DNA from: Pseudothermotoga elfii DSM 9442 = NBRC 107921
Lineage (GTDB): Bacteria; Thermotogota; Thermotogae; Thermotogales; DSM-5069
Length of the DNA: 64,000 bases
Assembly (NCBI RefSeq): GCF_000504085.1
Contig: NC_022792.1
Location: forward strand, 2,012,001 to 2,076,000
Direction of reading: 5' to 3'
Below, piece by piece: positions 1 to 8,644 of this stretch (positions are counted from its first letter, which is position 1; each line of letters starts with the position of its first letter). The notes below the pieces were generated by a model. That model was not told the DNA's origin and ran no database searches. It saw only the letters and a program-made list of their open reading frames with translations. A program made the position numbers and the translations under genes.

Positions 1-312
1 CTCATAGGTATGTTCCAAGTTTTTCTCGCCCTGGATTACGTTATGAATGGCGCGCTTCGTGGAACGGGAAATACAGCTTTACCAATGATTATAACCTCCA
101 TATCCATGTGGCTCGTTAGATTGCCTCTCGGCTATCTACTGGTTTCCCGTTTCAACCTTGGATTGCTCGGTGCCTGGACAGGTATGCTGGCTGATATGGG
201 ATTCAGAAGTCTTTTGAAAATGGCATTCTATTTATCAGGACGATGGGAAAAAACTGCGAGAAAAACCATGATAAAAGCGAGCACAAAGATATTCGACCCC
301 CCACAGAACTAA
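1..312 (+). CDS. MATE family efflux protein, C-terminal part (5' truncated by window edge)
   Basis: The reading frame is open from base 1, so the gene begins outside the window; about 103 residues are visible. The segment NGALRGTGNT is typical of the second half of MATE (multidrug and toxin extrusion) transporters. It is followed by hydrophobic stretches and a basic, soluble C-terminal tail (GRWEKTARKTM...). By family knowledge it would be a 12-helix cation-coupled exporter in the cytoplasmic membrane. It ends two bases before the stop of the convergent gene, with no clear terminator between them. The family call is good; the substrate is unknown. Confidence 0.75.
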   Translation, partial: LIGMFQVFLALDYVMNGALRGTGNTALPMIITSISMWLVRLPLGYLLVSRFNLGLLGAWTGMLADMGFRSLLKMAFYLSGRWEKTARKTMIKASTKIFDPPQN

Positions 313-314
313 CT

Positions 315-1484
315 TCAATCATTTTCCTCCTTTTTAAACATTCTGCTCAGATCTTTTATACACTGGTATTCTTTCAGTGCCTGCTCAACATCGCCAAGCT
401 GTTCATAGAGCATTGCAAGTGAAAAACGGATTTTCAAATTGGAGGGGTCTTTGAGCAAAATCTTTTTGCAAATTTTCATAGCAGCTTTCTTCGCTCCGAG
501 TATTATAAAGATCCTCAATCTGAGACGATCAAAAGCCATCAGAATTACAATTATCGTCACAAAGCCAGCAATAAGAATTTTCATACCAGAGTGGTTTTCT
601 GAGTGAGATTTCTTCAAGAGCGCTGCTATTTGACTATCCCGCGACGATATTTCGCTGAATTTCTTGCCAGTCTGTTGAGCAGATTGAATTAAGAAAGAAA
701 GCCTTTTTCTCAGATCATTCTTTTCTATCGTGAGATTATCAAAATCGGAAATCATCTGGAAAAGCTGGTCTGCCGTCAGACTCAAACCGTCAGATCTTTC
801 TATTCTCGTAAGCAAACTTATATAAAGATCTATCTGGTTCTGCAAATAAGAAGGTTGTACATTACCTATCTGAGAAGTTATTCCAAAAAGCCTGTGCAAG
901 AATGGATAAAGGTCCTCTTGATACTTATAAATATTGCAAACATCGGCAATTTCCAGAGCTACTTTATCAGCGTTGGTAAGATTTTTTAAAAAGCCCAGCA
1001 GATTCCAGTCAAAAAAATAGGGGTCTTTCAGAAAATTCTCTACCAGCCATTTCCCAAAACCATCTGGTGCTGTCAGTTTTATTCCTATTTTCCATAAACT
1101 CTTTATTTTATACAGGGTCTCAAAATTACCACTTTCAAACTCCATGGAATATTTTTCAAATTGAGGAAAAATAAGAAATACCTCTTTAATCGCGTCAATT
1201 TGAAGATCTACGGAATCAGACAGGCTTTTTATAAACCCGTCGATATCCTCATTTATAACCGCCAGTTTTAAGTCATCAAACTCTGCAAGCCGCCTTTTTG
1301 CGGATATTTTTGGCCCTTCATATAAAACCACCGTAGAATCAGGGCTTCTTTTGATCTGCTCTATCAGCTCCTGCCAACTTTGATCGGGGTCCTTTCCAGG
1401 CAGATCAATAGCCGCATACAGATTGATAGATAAAATTACCACAGAAAAGAGGATAAATCTGGATATTCGATTATAAAATCTCAT
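315..1484 (-). CDS. Secreted or membrane-anchored protein with C-terminal TPR-like repeat, function unknown
   Basis: About 389 residues. The N-terminus is a signal peptide or signal anchor (MRFYNRISR followed by about 15 hydrophobic residues). A central helical region of roughly 280 residues follows, then a second membrane segment near residue 285 (ILIAGFVTIIVILMAF), then a short cytoplasmic-type tail with one TPR-like unit (DPSNLKIRFSLAMLYEQLGD). I chose the ATG at 1484 because it gives a normal-length signal peptide; an in-frame ATG at 1517, with AGGAGG about 15 bases upstream, would add 11 residues. It overlaps the end of rbsK slightly, so the two are probably co-transcribed. I do not recognise a family and assign no function. 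Confidence 0.6.
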   Translation of the reverse strand: MRFYNRISRFILFSVVILSINLYAAIDLPGKDPDQSWQELIEQIKRSPDSTVVLYEGPKISAKRRLAEFDDLKLAVINEDIDGFIKSLSDSVDLQIDAIKEVFLIFPQFEKYSMEFESGNFETLYKIKSLWKIGIKLTAPDGFGKWLVENFLKDPYFFDWNLLGFLKNLTNADKVALEIADVCNIYKYQEDLYPFLHRLFGITSQIGNVQPSYLQNQIDLYISLLTRIERSDGLSLTADQLFQMISDFDNLTIEKNDLRKRLSFLIQSAQQTGKKFSEISSRDSQIAALLKKSHSENHSGMKILIAGFVTIIVILMAFDRLRLRIFIILGAKKAAMKICKKILLKDPSNLKIRFSLAMLYEQLGDVEQALKEYQCIKDLSRMFKKEEND

Positions 1485-2397
1485 CTGTCTTTGTAAAATT
1501 ATTCCCCCCTCTTGCATTGAGAAATCCAGCTACCTCCTCGTAAAATGGAATAGAACTCTGTGCACCTTTGCGTGTAACGCTTATCGCTGCCGAAGCAGAC
1601 GCAAAAACCAGAGCTCTGTAGATATCCCCAAATCGGCAAAATCCTACTGCAAAAGCAGCATTAAAAATATCACCAGCAGCAGTTGTGTCAACAGCATTGA
1701 CTTTAAAAGATTCAACGTAGAATTCACCGTATTCACCCTTGAAAATACATCCCTTTTCCCCCATCTTTAAAAGCACATTTTTACAGCCGCTTTTGAGAAG
1801 TCTGTCAATTGCTTCTTTCACACTGGATATCTGTGTTAAAGCGATCAGTTCGGATTCGTTTGGAGTAATAATATCAACAAATTTGAAAATTGAACTATCT
1901 ATACCATGAGCCGGTGCTGGATCAAAAATCACCATCTTGCCATTTGCTTTAAAAAGTTTTGCTGCTTCGAAACTCGTCTGGAAAGGAATCTCATTTTGCA
2001 ACAAAAGCACACTCGCCTCAAGAAGATCTGGCGCGTTTTCTCTTACAGTCTCTGGCGTCAGAAAACCATTGGCACCAGCGTAAATTATTATTCGATTTTC
2101 ACCAGTCTTTGTAACCTCTATCATCGCAAAACCATTTGGCGAGCGAACTTTTACCGCAAACTCAGCAATACCATTTTCTGAAAAATTTTGCAAAATAAAT
2201 TGTCCATTTTCATCATCGCCCACGCATGTCAGAAACCTAACAGTCGCTCCCAATTTTTTGCACGCAATTGCCTGATTTGCCCCTTTACCCCCAGAAAATC
2301 TCTCGAAAGAAATACAACTCTGCGTTTCTCCCGGATTTGTGAAATGGTCTACTGTTAAAACAAGGTCAACGTTGTTACTTCCAATAACCGCAATCAC
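1471..2397 (-). CDS. rbsK: Ribokinase (PfkB family)
   Basis: About 308 residues. The protein starts IAVIGSNNVDLVL, has the PfkB N-terminal signature GGKGANQA, and the C-terminal signature DTTAAGD, in which the final Asp is the family's catalytic base. Ribokinase phosphorylates D-ribose at O5 with ATP in the cytoplasm, feeding the pentose phosphate pathway and PRPP synthesis. The start is a GTG at 2397 with GGAGGG six bases upstream; the longer open frame upstream lacks a ribosome-binding site and runs into the divergent gene. No ribose transporter is adjacent, so a related nucleoside or sugar kinase role cannot be excluded. Confidence 0.8.
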   Translation of the reverse strand: MIAVIGSNNVDLVLTVDHFTNPGETQSCISFERFSGGKGANQAIACKKLGATVRFLTCVGDDENGQFILQNFSENGIAEFAVKVRSPNGFAMIEVTKTGENRIIIYAGANGFLTPETVRENAPDLLEASVLLLQNEIPFQTSFEAAKLFKANGKMVIFDPAPAHGIDSSIFKFVDIITPNESELIALTQISSVKEAIDRLLKSGCKNVLLKMGEKGCIFKGEYGEFYVESFKVNAVDTTAAGDIFNAAFAVGFCRFGDIYRALVFASASAAISVTRKGAQSSIPFYEEVAGFLNARGGNNFTKTDEIL

Positions 2398-2493
2398 ATT
2401 CTTCCCTCCAGTTGAAAGTGTAACATAACAACACAGAATGGACGAGTTTGTGGTTAAATATTTCTTGAGATCAATTCTAAGGAGGGCTTTTCT

Positions 2494-4524
2494 GTGAACA
2501 ATGAAAACACGGAGCTTAGTCTGGCAGATATAATGAATATCTTTAAAAGAAGGATCTGGTGGTTTCTGGCTATTTTTCTCATCACGTCTTTTATCAGTGT
2601 AATTTATGTGATGTTTTTTGCAAAACCTGTTTATGAAGCAAGTGCACAATTACTCGTTCGTACAAGTCAATCTTCAATAAGTATTCCAAGTGCTGTTACC
2701 CAGTTGATAGGTATTTCAAATGTCAGCGGTGGATCTGATATATCAACAGAAATAGAGTTAATAAAAAGCAGAGACAACATAGAAAAATTGATTGAAAAAC
2801 TGAATTTGATGGAACTTTTCAAAGACCAGAAAAAGATTGAACCTCAAGATGTTGTTGAGGTCATCAGGGAAAAATGGTTGAAAGTCGAGTCTGTCAAAGA
2901 TACCAAAATAATAAAGATATCTATCGAACATAAAGATCCCAAACTTGCTGCAGAAATGGTCAACAATCTGATAGATATATATCAAGAAATGAGAAGTGAG
3001 TTAACAACAAACGAATCGGTTGTAAAACTCAGGTTCATAGAAAAACAACTGCCAAGAATTGAGCAAGAACTTAAAGATGTTGAAGAAGAAATCAAAAAAT
3101 TCAAGGAAGAAAATCAGATATACTCACTCAGTGAACAGGCAGACAATCTCGTCAAGTATATTGCGCAGTACGATTCGAAGACGAATGAAATTACTTTGAA
3201 TATTCAACAAGCAGAAGTTGAAATAAAGGCAGCAGAAGATTTACTTAAAAAGGTGGACCAGAAAATAATCTCCTCAGAAACAATAAGTACAAATCCTGTT
3301 GTACAGCAATTGAGATCAAAACTTGTGGATCTACAGGTCCAGCTTTCTGCCTTGCTTCAAAATTACTCAGAAGATGACAGAAGAGTTGTTGCATTGAAAA
3401 AGCAGATAGAAGAAACGCAGGATTTGCTTCAGAAAGAGATAAGCAAAGTTGTCAGTGCAGAAGTGCAAACCGTGAACCCAGCATACACTCAACTTTATAC
3501 GAACTTCATACTGAAGCAGGCAGAGCTTCAGGTTTTACAAGCAACGCTGTCAGCGGTAGAAAAAATCAGGGACGAATATTTAAAGAAAGTTTCCGTAATA
3601 CCAGCTATCGAACAAAAATTATTTGAATTAGAAAGAGAAAGGCAGGCAAAGCAAACCACTTATCTTGCGTTGCTCAGCCAGTACGAAGAAGCAAAAATCG
3701 GTGCTGCCGGAAGTATTGATAATATCAGGATAATCAGTAACGCGGTCGTGCCAAATAAACCTTCAAAACCAAATAAGAGATTAACAGTGGCTATAGGGGG
3801 CGTGCTTGGAATTTTCTTAGGAATCTTAACTGTGTTTTTAAGAGATGCGACAGACAAGAGATTTCGTTCTATAGACGAAATCAAAAGATTCTTTCCAAAC
3901 GAACCTCTGCTGGGAAAGATTTCTTCAGCAAGAGTAACTGGTAATGATTTGCTGATAAGTCTTCAACGCGATGATGAAAAGTTATGTGACGAATTCAAGC
4001 AAATTGCAGTCAAACTATTATATGAACCTGAAAAAATAATTGGTTTTACCAGCTTAAAAAAAGAAGAAGGCAAAACATATATCTCAAGCAATTTATCATA
4101 TATACTTTCAAAAATGTCTCAAAAAGTGCTGTTGATTGATCTGAATACGCATAATCCTTCTATAAGAAGGGTCTTTTCAATAGATGAAAATAGCTCATTG
4201 AAAAATGAAGATTTCAACGTATCTTTGGTGAAATTCTCAGACAAATTAAATATTTTGACATTGCAAGAAGAAGACAACTGGCCTTTGAGTGACCAAAAAT
4301 TGATTAAATGGATCAAAGATTCTGTTGATTCGTATGACAAAATTATCGTAGATATGCCACCACTTTGCACCGCAGAAGGCGTTTTTGTAAGCAAAATTGT
4401 TGATAAAATAGTTGTAATTATTTGCATAGGCAAAACAGAAAAAATATTGAGTTCCACAATAGAAGAACTACAAATATCAGGAAAATTATCAGGAATAGTG
4501 ATAAATGAAGGTCCTCGAAAATGA
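2494..4524 (+). CDS. Wzz/GumC-type polysaccharide co-polymerase with degenerate BY-kinase domain
   Basis: A 676-residue membrane protein. The N-terminal Wzz domain begins with a cytoplasmic stretch and a first helix around residues 22-42, then a long periplasmic coiled-coil region (about 150-380). A second helix lies near 430 (VAIGGVLGIFLGILTVF, preceded by the proline-rich PNKPSKPNK typical of the family). The C-terminal domain resembles bacterial tyrosine kinases, but its Walker A is SLKKEEGKT rather than a PGEGKS type. The Walker A' is IDLNTHNP rather than IDADLRRP, while Walker B (IIVDMPP) is kept. There is no C-terminal tyrosine cluster. It probably controls chain length of an exported polysaccharide. 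The GTG start has AGGAGGG upstream. No glycosyltransferase is nearby. Confidence 0.75.
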   Translation: MNNENTELSLADIMNIFKRRIWWFLAIFLITSFISVIYVMFFAKPVYEASAQLLVRTSQSSISIPSAVTQLIGISNVSGGSDISTEIELIKSRDNIEKLIEKLNLMELFKDQKKIEPQDVVEVIREKWLKVESVKDTKIIKISIEHKDPKLAAEMVNNLIDIYQEMRSELTTNESVVKLRFIEKQLPRIEQELKDVEEEIKKFKEENQIYSLSEQADNLVKYIAQYDSKTNEITLNIQQAEVEIKAAEDLLKKVDQKIISSETISTNPVVQQLRSKLVDLQVQLSALLQNYSEDDRRVVALKKQIEETQDLLQKEISKVVSAEVQTVNPAYTQLYTNFILKQAELQVLQATLSAVEKIRDEYLKKVSVIPAIEQKLFELERERQAKQTTYLALLSQYEEAKIGAAGSIDNIRIISNAVVPNKPSKPNKRLTVAIGGVLGIFLGILTVFLRDATDKRFRSIDEIKRFFPNEPLLGKISSARVTGNDLLISLQRDDEKLCDEFKQIAVKLLYEPEKIIGFTSLKKEEGKTYISSNLSYILSKMSQKVLLIDLNTHNPSIRRVFSIDENSSLKNEDFNVSLVKFSDKLNILTLQEEDNWPLSDQKLIKWIKDSVDSYDKIIVDMPPLCTAEGVFVSKIVDKIVVIICIGKTEKILSSTIEELQISGKLSGIVINEGPRK

Positions 4525-5249
4525 TTCACGAAACCCTGGCTAAGAAATTGATCACAAAAACGAAATTGCCAGTAGCAAAATATGTGATTAACCCTTACAT
4601 AGGCTGCACATTTGGCTGCAAATACTGTTATGCGAAATTCATAGGGCCTTTTAAACATACCAATTCCGAGTGGGGTAAAGATGTGTGGGTGAAAATAAAC
4701 GCTGCTGACATCCTTGAAAGGGAATTAAGCAAAAAACAAGGTGATTTTTTCTTATCGAGTATATGTGATCCTTATCAACAAATAGAAAAAAAATACCAGC
4801 TTACAAGAAAAATAATAGAAATTTTGAATGATCATTTTCGAAAAATTCACATTATGAGCAAATCAACGCTTATTTTGCGAGATATAGATTTGCTGAAAGA
4901 TGTCTCTGTAACAATAACTATAACCACTGATCGCGAGGATGTGAGAAGGATTCTCGAACCAGGTGCACCATCTATTGAGGAAAGAATTAATATTCTTAAG
5001 ATACTCAAAGAAAACAGAATAAGTGTATCTGTTTTTGTAGGTCCCGCCCTCCCAATGAACGCTGAAAAACTCTCAGAAACGCTTGCAAGATACACAGACA
5101 AGGTATTTCTTGATAAATTGAATTATCCCCAGCAAGTGAAAACTCTGTATGAAAAAAATGGCTGGTCTCCATGGCTGAGTTGTGAAAAATTCGATGAAGT
5201 GAGTTTCCATTTCAAAAAAGTATTTGGAAAAGAAAATGTTATACTTTGA
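4521..5249 (+). CDS. Radical SAM protein, spore photoproduct lyase-like (SplB/DUF-type) subfamily
   Basis: 242 residues. The N-terminal motif GCTFGCKYCYA supplies a CxxxCxxC triad for the radical-SAM 4Fe-4S cluster, and NPYIGC just before it is characteristic of the SPL-like group. Later segments (SSICDPYQ, SKSTLILRDIDLL, VTITTDRE, GPALPMN) fit the TIM-barrel strands of this group. The ATG overlaps the stop of the Wzz-like gene (ATGA), so translation is coupled. The 3' end overlaps purD by 11 bases, convergently. In non-sporulating bacteria these proteins have no assigned reaction; DNA repair is one possibility, but I infer only a SAM-dependent radical reaction. Confidence 0.75.
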   Translation: MIHETLAKKLITKTKLPVAKYVINPYIGCTFGCKYCYAKFIGPFKHTNSEWGKDVWVKINAADILERELSKKQGDFFLSSICDPYQQIEKKYQLTRKIIEILNDHFRKIHIMSKSTLILRDIDLLKDVSVTITITTDREDVRRILEPGAPSIEERINILKILKENRISVSVFVGPALPMNAEKLSETLARYTDKVFLDKLNYPQQVKTLYEKNGWSPWLSCEKFDEVSFHFKKVFGKENVIL

Positions 5250-6486
5250 AATCAGCTATATCTTTTCTATAGTGCATACCTTCAAAATAAATGCTTTCTG
5301 CAGATTTGTAGACTTTTTGCGCAGCTTCAGAGTAAGTTCTTGCTTTCGAACAGATGTTCAAAACTCTGCCTCCGGCCGTTATAAATTTTCCATTCACCCT
5401 TTTTGTTCCTGCGTGAAATACAACAGCGTCTTTAATTTTATCCAGCCCATAGATCTCATAGCCATCTGTGTATGATTCCGGATACCCACCACTTGCAATT
5501 ACTAAACAAACAGCTTTTTCATCAGACCAGGAAATCTTGACTTTAGAAAGCTCTCCTTCAATAACACTCTGAACAATTTCCAATAAATCATTCTCCAGAA
5601 GCAGGAGTATTGATTGGGTTTCCGGATCACCAAATCTGCAGTTAAATTCGAGAACTTTCGGACCATCTTTCGTAATCATTAATCCTGCATAAAGAATACC
5701 TTTGTATTCAATATCTTCTTTTTGCAGCGCCTCGACCATCTTGAACATAATTTTCCTGTAAACAAAATCAGATAGTTCATCCGTGTAGTGTGGTGCGGGA
5801 GTAACTGATCCCATCCCGCCCGTGTTGGGTCCTTTATTGCCATCGTAGGCTCTTTTATAATCCATACTGCTCAGCATGGGGACTATAGTTTTACCATCAC
5901 AAAAAGCAAGAGCCGAAACTTCAAAACCTTCAAGAAAATCTTCAATAACCACTTTATCTCCAGCTTCCTTGAATATCTTTTTTCTCATAAGACTATCTAT
6001 AGCTTTAAATGCATCTTTTTTCGTCCTCGCAACTATTGCTCCTTTACCGGCAGCAAGGCCATCAGCTTTCACAACCACAGGTTTGTCTATTTCTGAAATG
6101 TATTTTTCAGCAGAATCTGGGTCATCAAAAATCTTAAAAGAAGCTGTTGGGATGCCATATTTTGCCATCAAGATCTTTGCAAATACCTTGCTACCTTCTA
6201 CAAGTGCAGCCTGCTTTCTTGGACCAAAAACTCTCAATCCACGCTCCTCAAATTTATCCGCTATGCCATCCACAAGGTAATTTTCCGGCCCAACGATTGT
6301 AATATCTATCTTCTCTCTCAACGCAAAATCCAGTATTTGATCCATTCGATTTAACTGAAAGCATCTCGCATTTTCTTCAATCCCGCCATTCCCGGGAACA
6401 CAGTAAATCGATACATTTTTATTAAAAGCAAGCTTCCAAACCAAAGCGTGCTCTCTTCCACCGCGTCCTATCACAAGAATTTTCAC
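5239..6486 (-). CDS. purD: Phosphoribosylamine-glycine ligase (GARS)
   Basis: About 415 residues, ATP-grasp fold. It begins KILVIGRGGREHALVWKL and contains KADGLAAGKGA (ATP-binding loop), GPNTGGMG and LEFNCRFGDPETQ, all diagnostic of PurD. It makes glycinamide ribonucleotide (GAR) from phosphoribosylamine, glycine and ATP, step 2 of purine synthesis. It is the last gene of the pur operon. I chose the GTG at 6486 because GAGGTGAT lies five bases upstream; that Shine-Dalgarno contains the purH stop codon TGA. A GTG three codons further upstream is less likely. No terminator is visible before the convergent radical-SAM gene. Confidence 0.95.
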   Translation of the reverse strand: MKILVIGRGGREHALVWKLAFNKNVSIYCVPGNGGIEENARCFQLNRMDQILDFALREKIDITIVGPENYLVDGIADKFEERGLRVFGPRKQAALVEGSKVFAKILMAKYGIPTASFKIFDDPDSAEKYISEIDKPVVVKADGLAAGKGAIVARTKKDAFKAIDSLMRKKIFKEAGDKVVIEDFLEGFEVSALAFCDGKTIVPMLSSMDYKRAYDGNKGPNTGGMGSVTPAPHYTDELSDFVYRKIMFKMVEALQKEDIEYKGILYAGLMITKDGPKVLEFNCRFGDPETQSILLLLENDLLEIVQSVIEGELSKVKISWSDEKAVCLVIASGGYPESYTDGYEIYGLDKIKDAVVFHAGTKRVNGKFITAGGRVLNICSKARTYSEAAQKVYKSAESIYFEGMHYRKDIADFKV

Positions 6487-6496
6487 AAAAATCACC

Positions 6497-8017
6497 TCAA
6501 TGTTTAAAATGCCTTGTTCCTGTGAAAACCATAGCTATATTGTACAAATCTGCCACTTTTATAACTTGATCGTCTCTTATAGAGCCGCCCGGCTGAATCA
6601 CCGCTGACACACCAGCTTTTGCGGCCACCTCAAGCGCGTCTGGAAAAGGAAAAAATGCATCTGAAGCTAATGCCGAACCTTTTGCCTCTTTTTCCGCTAC
6701 TCTCACACAATGCTCTGTAGGCCAAACTCTGTTCATCTGACCTGCTCCAATAGCAAGCGTGCGGTGATTCTTTGCCAGGACGATTGCATTTGATTTTACA
6801 TGTTTGACTACCTTCCAGGCAAAGAGAAGATCTTCAAGTTCATTTTGCGTGGGAGATCTCTTCGTAACAACACTCAGTTTCTCATAATCAAAATCATCTT
6901 TTGTTTGAACAAGTATTCCCCCGCTAATTTTTCGAAACTCCAGATCACCATCATTCTTTGATAAATCTACTATCAAAACTCTCAAATTTTTCTTTCTCTT
7001 CAAAATATCAAGAGCTTCTTCAGAATACCCTGGTGCCAGGATTAACTCAAGATATATCTCGTTAAGCCTGCGAGCAAGTGATTCGTCCACTTCTCTATTA
7101 AATGCAACTATTCCACCGAATATCGACATTGGATCTGCTCTGTATGCCATTTCAAAGGCTTCATGTATATCACTGCTACAGGCTACTCCACATGGATTGG
7201 TATGTTTCACTGCAACAGCACACGGCATATCAAACTCTTTGACTATTGCCAATGCCGAATCTGCATCGCAAACGTTGTTATAAGAAAGTTCTTTCCCGTG
7301 CAATTGCTTTGCGCTCACAATTGACGAAGCTTTCGCAAAAGGTTCTCTGTAAAGAGCTGCTTTTTGATGAGGATTTTCACCATAACGGAGATCAGTAATT
7401 TTTTCAAAACCAGTCACAAGTACTTCTGGAAAGCATCTTTCGTGCGATTTTCTGGCAAAAAACTCACTGATCACAGCATCATAGCAGGCGGTGTGTCGAA
7501 AGGCTTTTAGCGCCAAACGCATTCTTTCTTCGAAAGTTATCTTTTCCTGATTTGAAAGTTTTCCCGTTAACCACGAATAATCTTTCGGATCACACAAAAC
7601 CAGCACATCTTTGAAATTCTTTGCAGCAGATCTTAACAGAGTCGGACCACCTATATCAATATTTTCAACAATTTCTTCCATATTGTCAGTTCTACTGACA
7701 GTTTCTTTAAAAGGATATAGATTGACAACAACGATATCAACAGGATGGATAGAAAACTTTTTGAGCTCTTCTGCATGAGAAAAACTATCCCTTTTTGCCA
7801 GGATTGCTCCGTGGATCAGAGGATGAAGAGTTTTCACTCTTCCATCAAGTATTTCCGGAAAAGAAGTTATCTCAGATACTTCGACGACTTTTATACCATG
7901 TTCTTTAAGATATCTCGCCGTACCTCCTGTACTGATTATTTCTACGCCAAACTGGACGAGGTTTCTGGCAAGATCGACAATGCCCGACTTGTTAGAAACA
8001 GAGATCAAAGCCCTCAT
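6497..8017 (-). CDS. purH: Bifunctional AICAR transformylase / IMP cyclohydrolase
   Basis: 506 residues. The N-terminal MGS-like IMP cyclohydrolase domain starts RALISVSNKSGIVDLA and includes STGGTARYL and GRVKTLHP. The C-terminal transformylase domain has DLRYGENPHQ, AVKHTNPCG, GQMNRVW and SDAFFPFPD. It catalyses the last two steps of IMP synthesis using 10-formyl-THF. The ATG is preceded by GAGGTGA, which contains the purN stop codon, indicating translational coupling. Confidence 0.95.
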   Translation of the reverse strand: MRALISVSNKSGIVDLARNLVQFGVEIISTGGTARYLKEHGIKVVEVSEITSFPEILDGRVKTLHPLIHGAILAKRDSFSHAEELKKFSIHPVDIVVVNLYPFKETVSRTDNMEEIVENIDIGGPTLLRSAAKNFKDVLVLCDPKDYSWLTGKLSNQEKITFEERMRLALKAFRHTACYDAVISEFFARKSHERCFPEVLVTGFEKITDLRYGENPHQKAALYREPFAKASSIVSAKQLHGKELSYNNVCDADSALAIVKEFDMPCAVAVKHTNPCGVACSSDIHEAFEMAYRADPMSIFGGIVAFNREVDESLARRLNEIYLELILAPGYSEEALDILKRKKNLRVLIVDLSKNDGDLEFRKISGGILVQTKDDFDYEKLSVVTKRSPTQNELEDLLFAWKVVKHVKSNAIVLAKNHRTLAIGAGQMNRVWPTEHCVRVAEKEAKGSALASDAFFPFPDALEVAAKAGVSAVIQPGGSIRDDQVIKVADLYNIAMVFTGTRHFKH

Positions 8018-8023
8018 TATTCT

Positions 8024-8644
8024 TCACCTCTCTATAAAAACCCTTCTGCCAATTACTTTGAGTTTGCCCTGTGCAAATAATTTCAGCGCTTCCGGAAGTA
8101 TCTCATGTTCTATTTCATGAACCTTCTGTGCGATTGTTTCGGGCGTATCAGAGTCTTCCACGGCGACAGCCTTTTGAATGATTATTGGCCCTGAATCTAC
8201 GTTTTCATCGACAAAATGAACTGTAGCCCCTGTGATCTTTACGCCATAATCAATTACAGCTTCATGAACTTTCATACCATAAAATCCTTTGCCGCAAAAT
8301 GCAGGGATCAAAGATGGATGAATGTTTATTATCCTTCCTTTAAAACTGTCAATAAAATGTGGGGATAAAATTTTCATGAAACCAGACAGCACAACTAATT
8401 CAGATCCGTGTTTTTTCAGTATATCAACCATTTGTTGCTCATATTCTCTTTGAGAATCATATTCACCGGGTTTAACAATATAGGCAGGAATGTTGTGATC
8501 ACGAGCTCTTCGAAGTGCAAAAGCGTTTCTGTCACTTATTACTACAGCAACCCTGACTGGTATCTGACCATTTTTGGATTTATCTATTATTGCTTGAAGA
8601 TTTGTTCCGTTACCGGATGCGAGAACTCCTACTTTGAGAATCAA
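8024..8644 (-). CDS. purN: Phosphoribosylglycinamide formyltransferase (GART, folate-dependent)
   Basis: 206 residues. LASGNGTNLQAI is the phosphate-binding loop. INIHPSLIPAF carries the catalytic Asn and His, and VHFVDENVDSGPII carries the catalytic Asp. It transfers formate from 10-formyl-THF to GAR. Translation probably begins at a TTG (8644) that overlaps the TGA stop of purM, with AGGTGTGAT just upstream. The segment after the catalytic loop reads CGKGFYGMKVHEA, the usual position of the folate-side helix. Confidence 0.93.
   Translation of the reverse strand: MILKVGVLASGNGTNLQAIIDKSKNGQIPVRVAVVISDRNAFALRRARDHNIPAYIVKPGEYDSQREYEQQMVDILKKHGSELVVLSGFMKILSPHFIDSFKGRIINIHPSLIPAFCGKGFYGMKVHEAVIDYGVKITGATVHFVDENVDSGPIIIQKAVAVEDSDTPETIAQKVHEIEHEILPEALKLFAQGKLKVIGRRVFIER

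Noticed and set aside
1906-2181. 91-codon plus-strand open frame inside rbsK
   Set aside because: Antisense shadow of ribokinase; its composition (many Cys, Tyr and Trp) is typical of out-of-frame translation.
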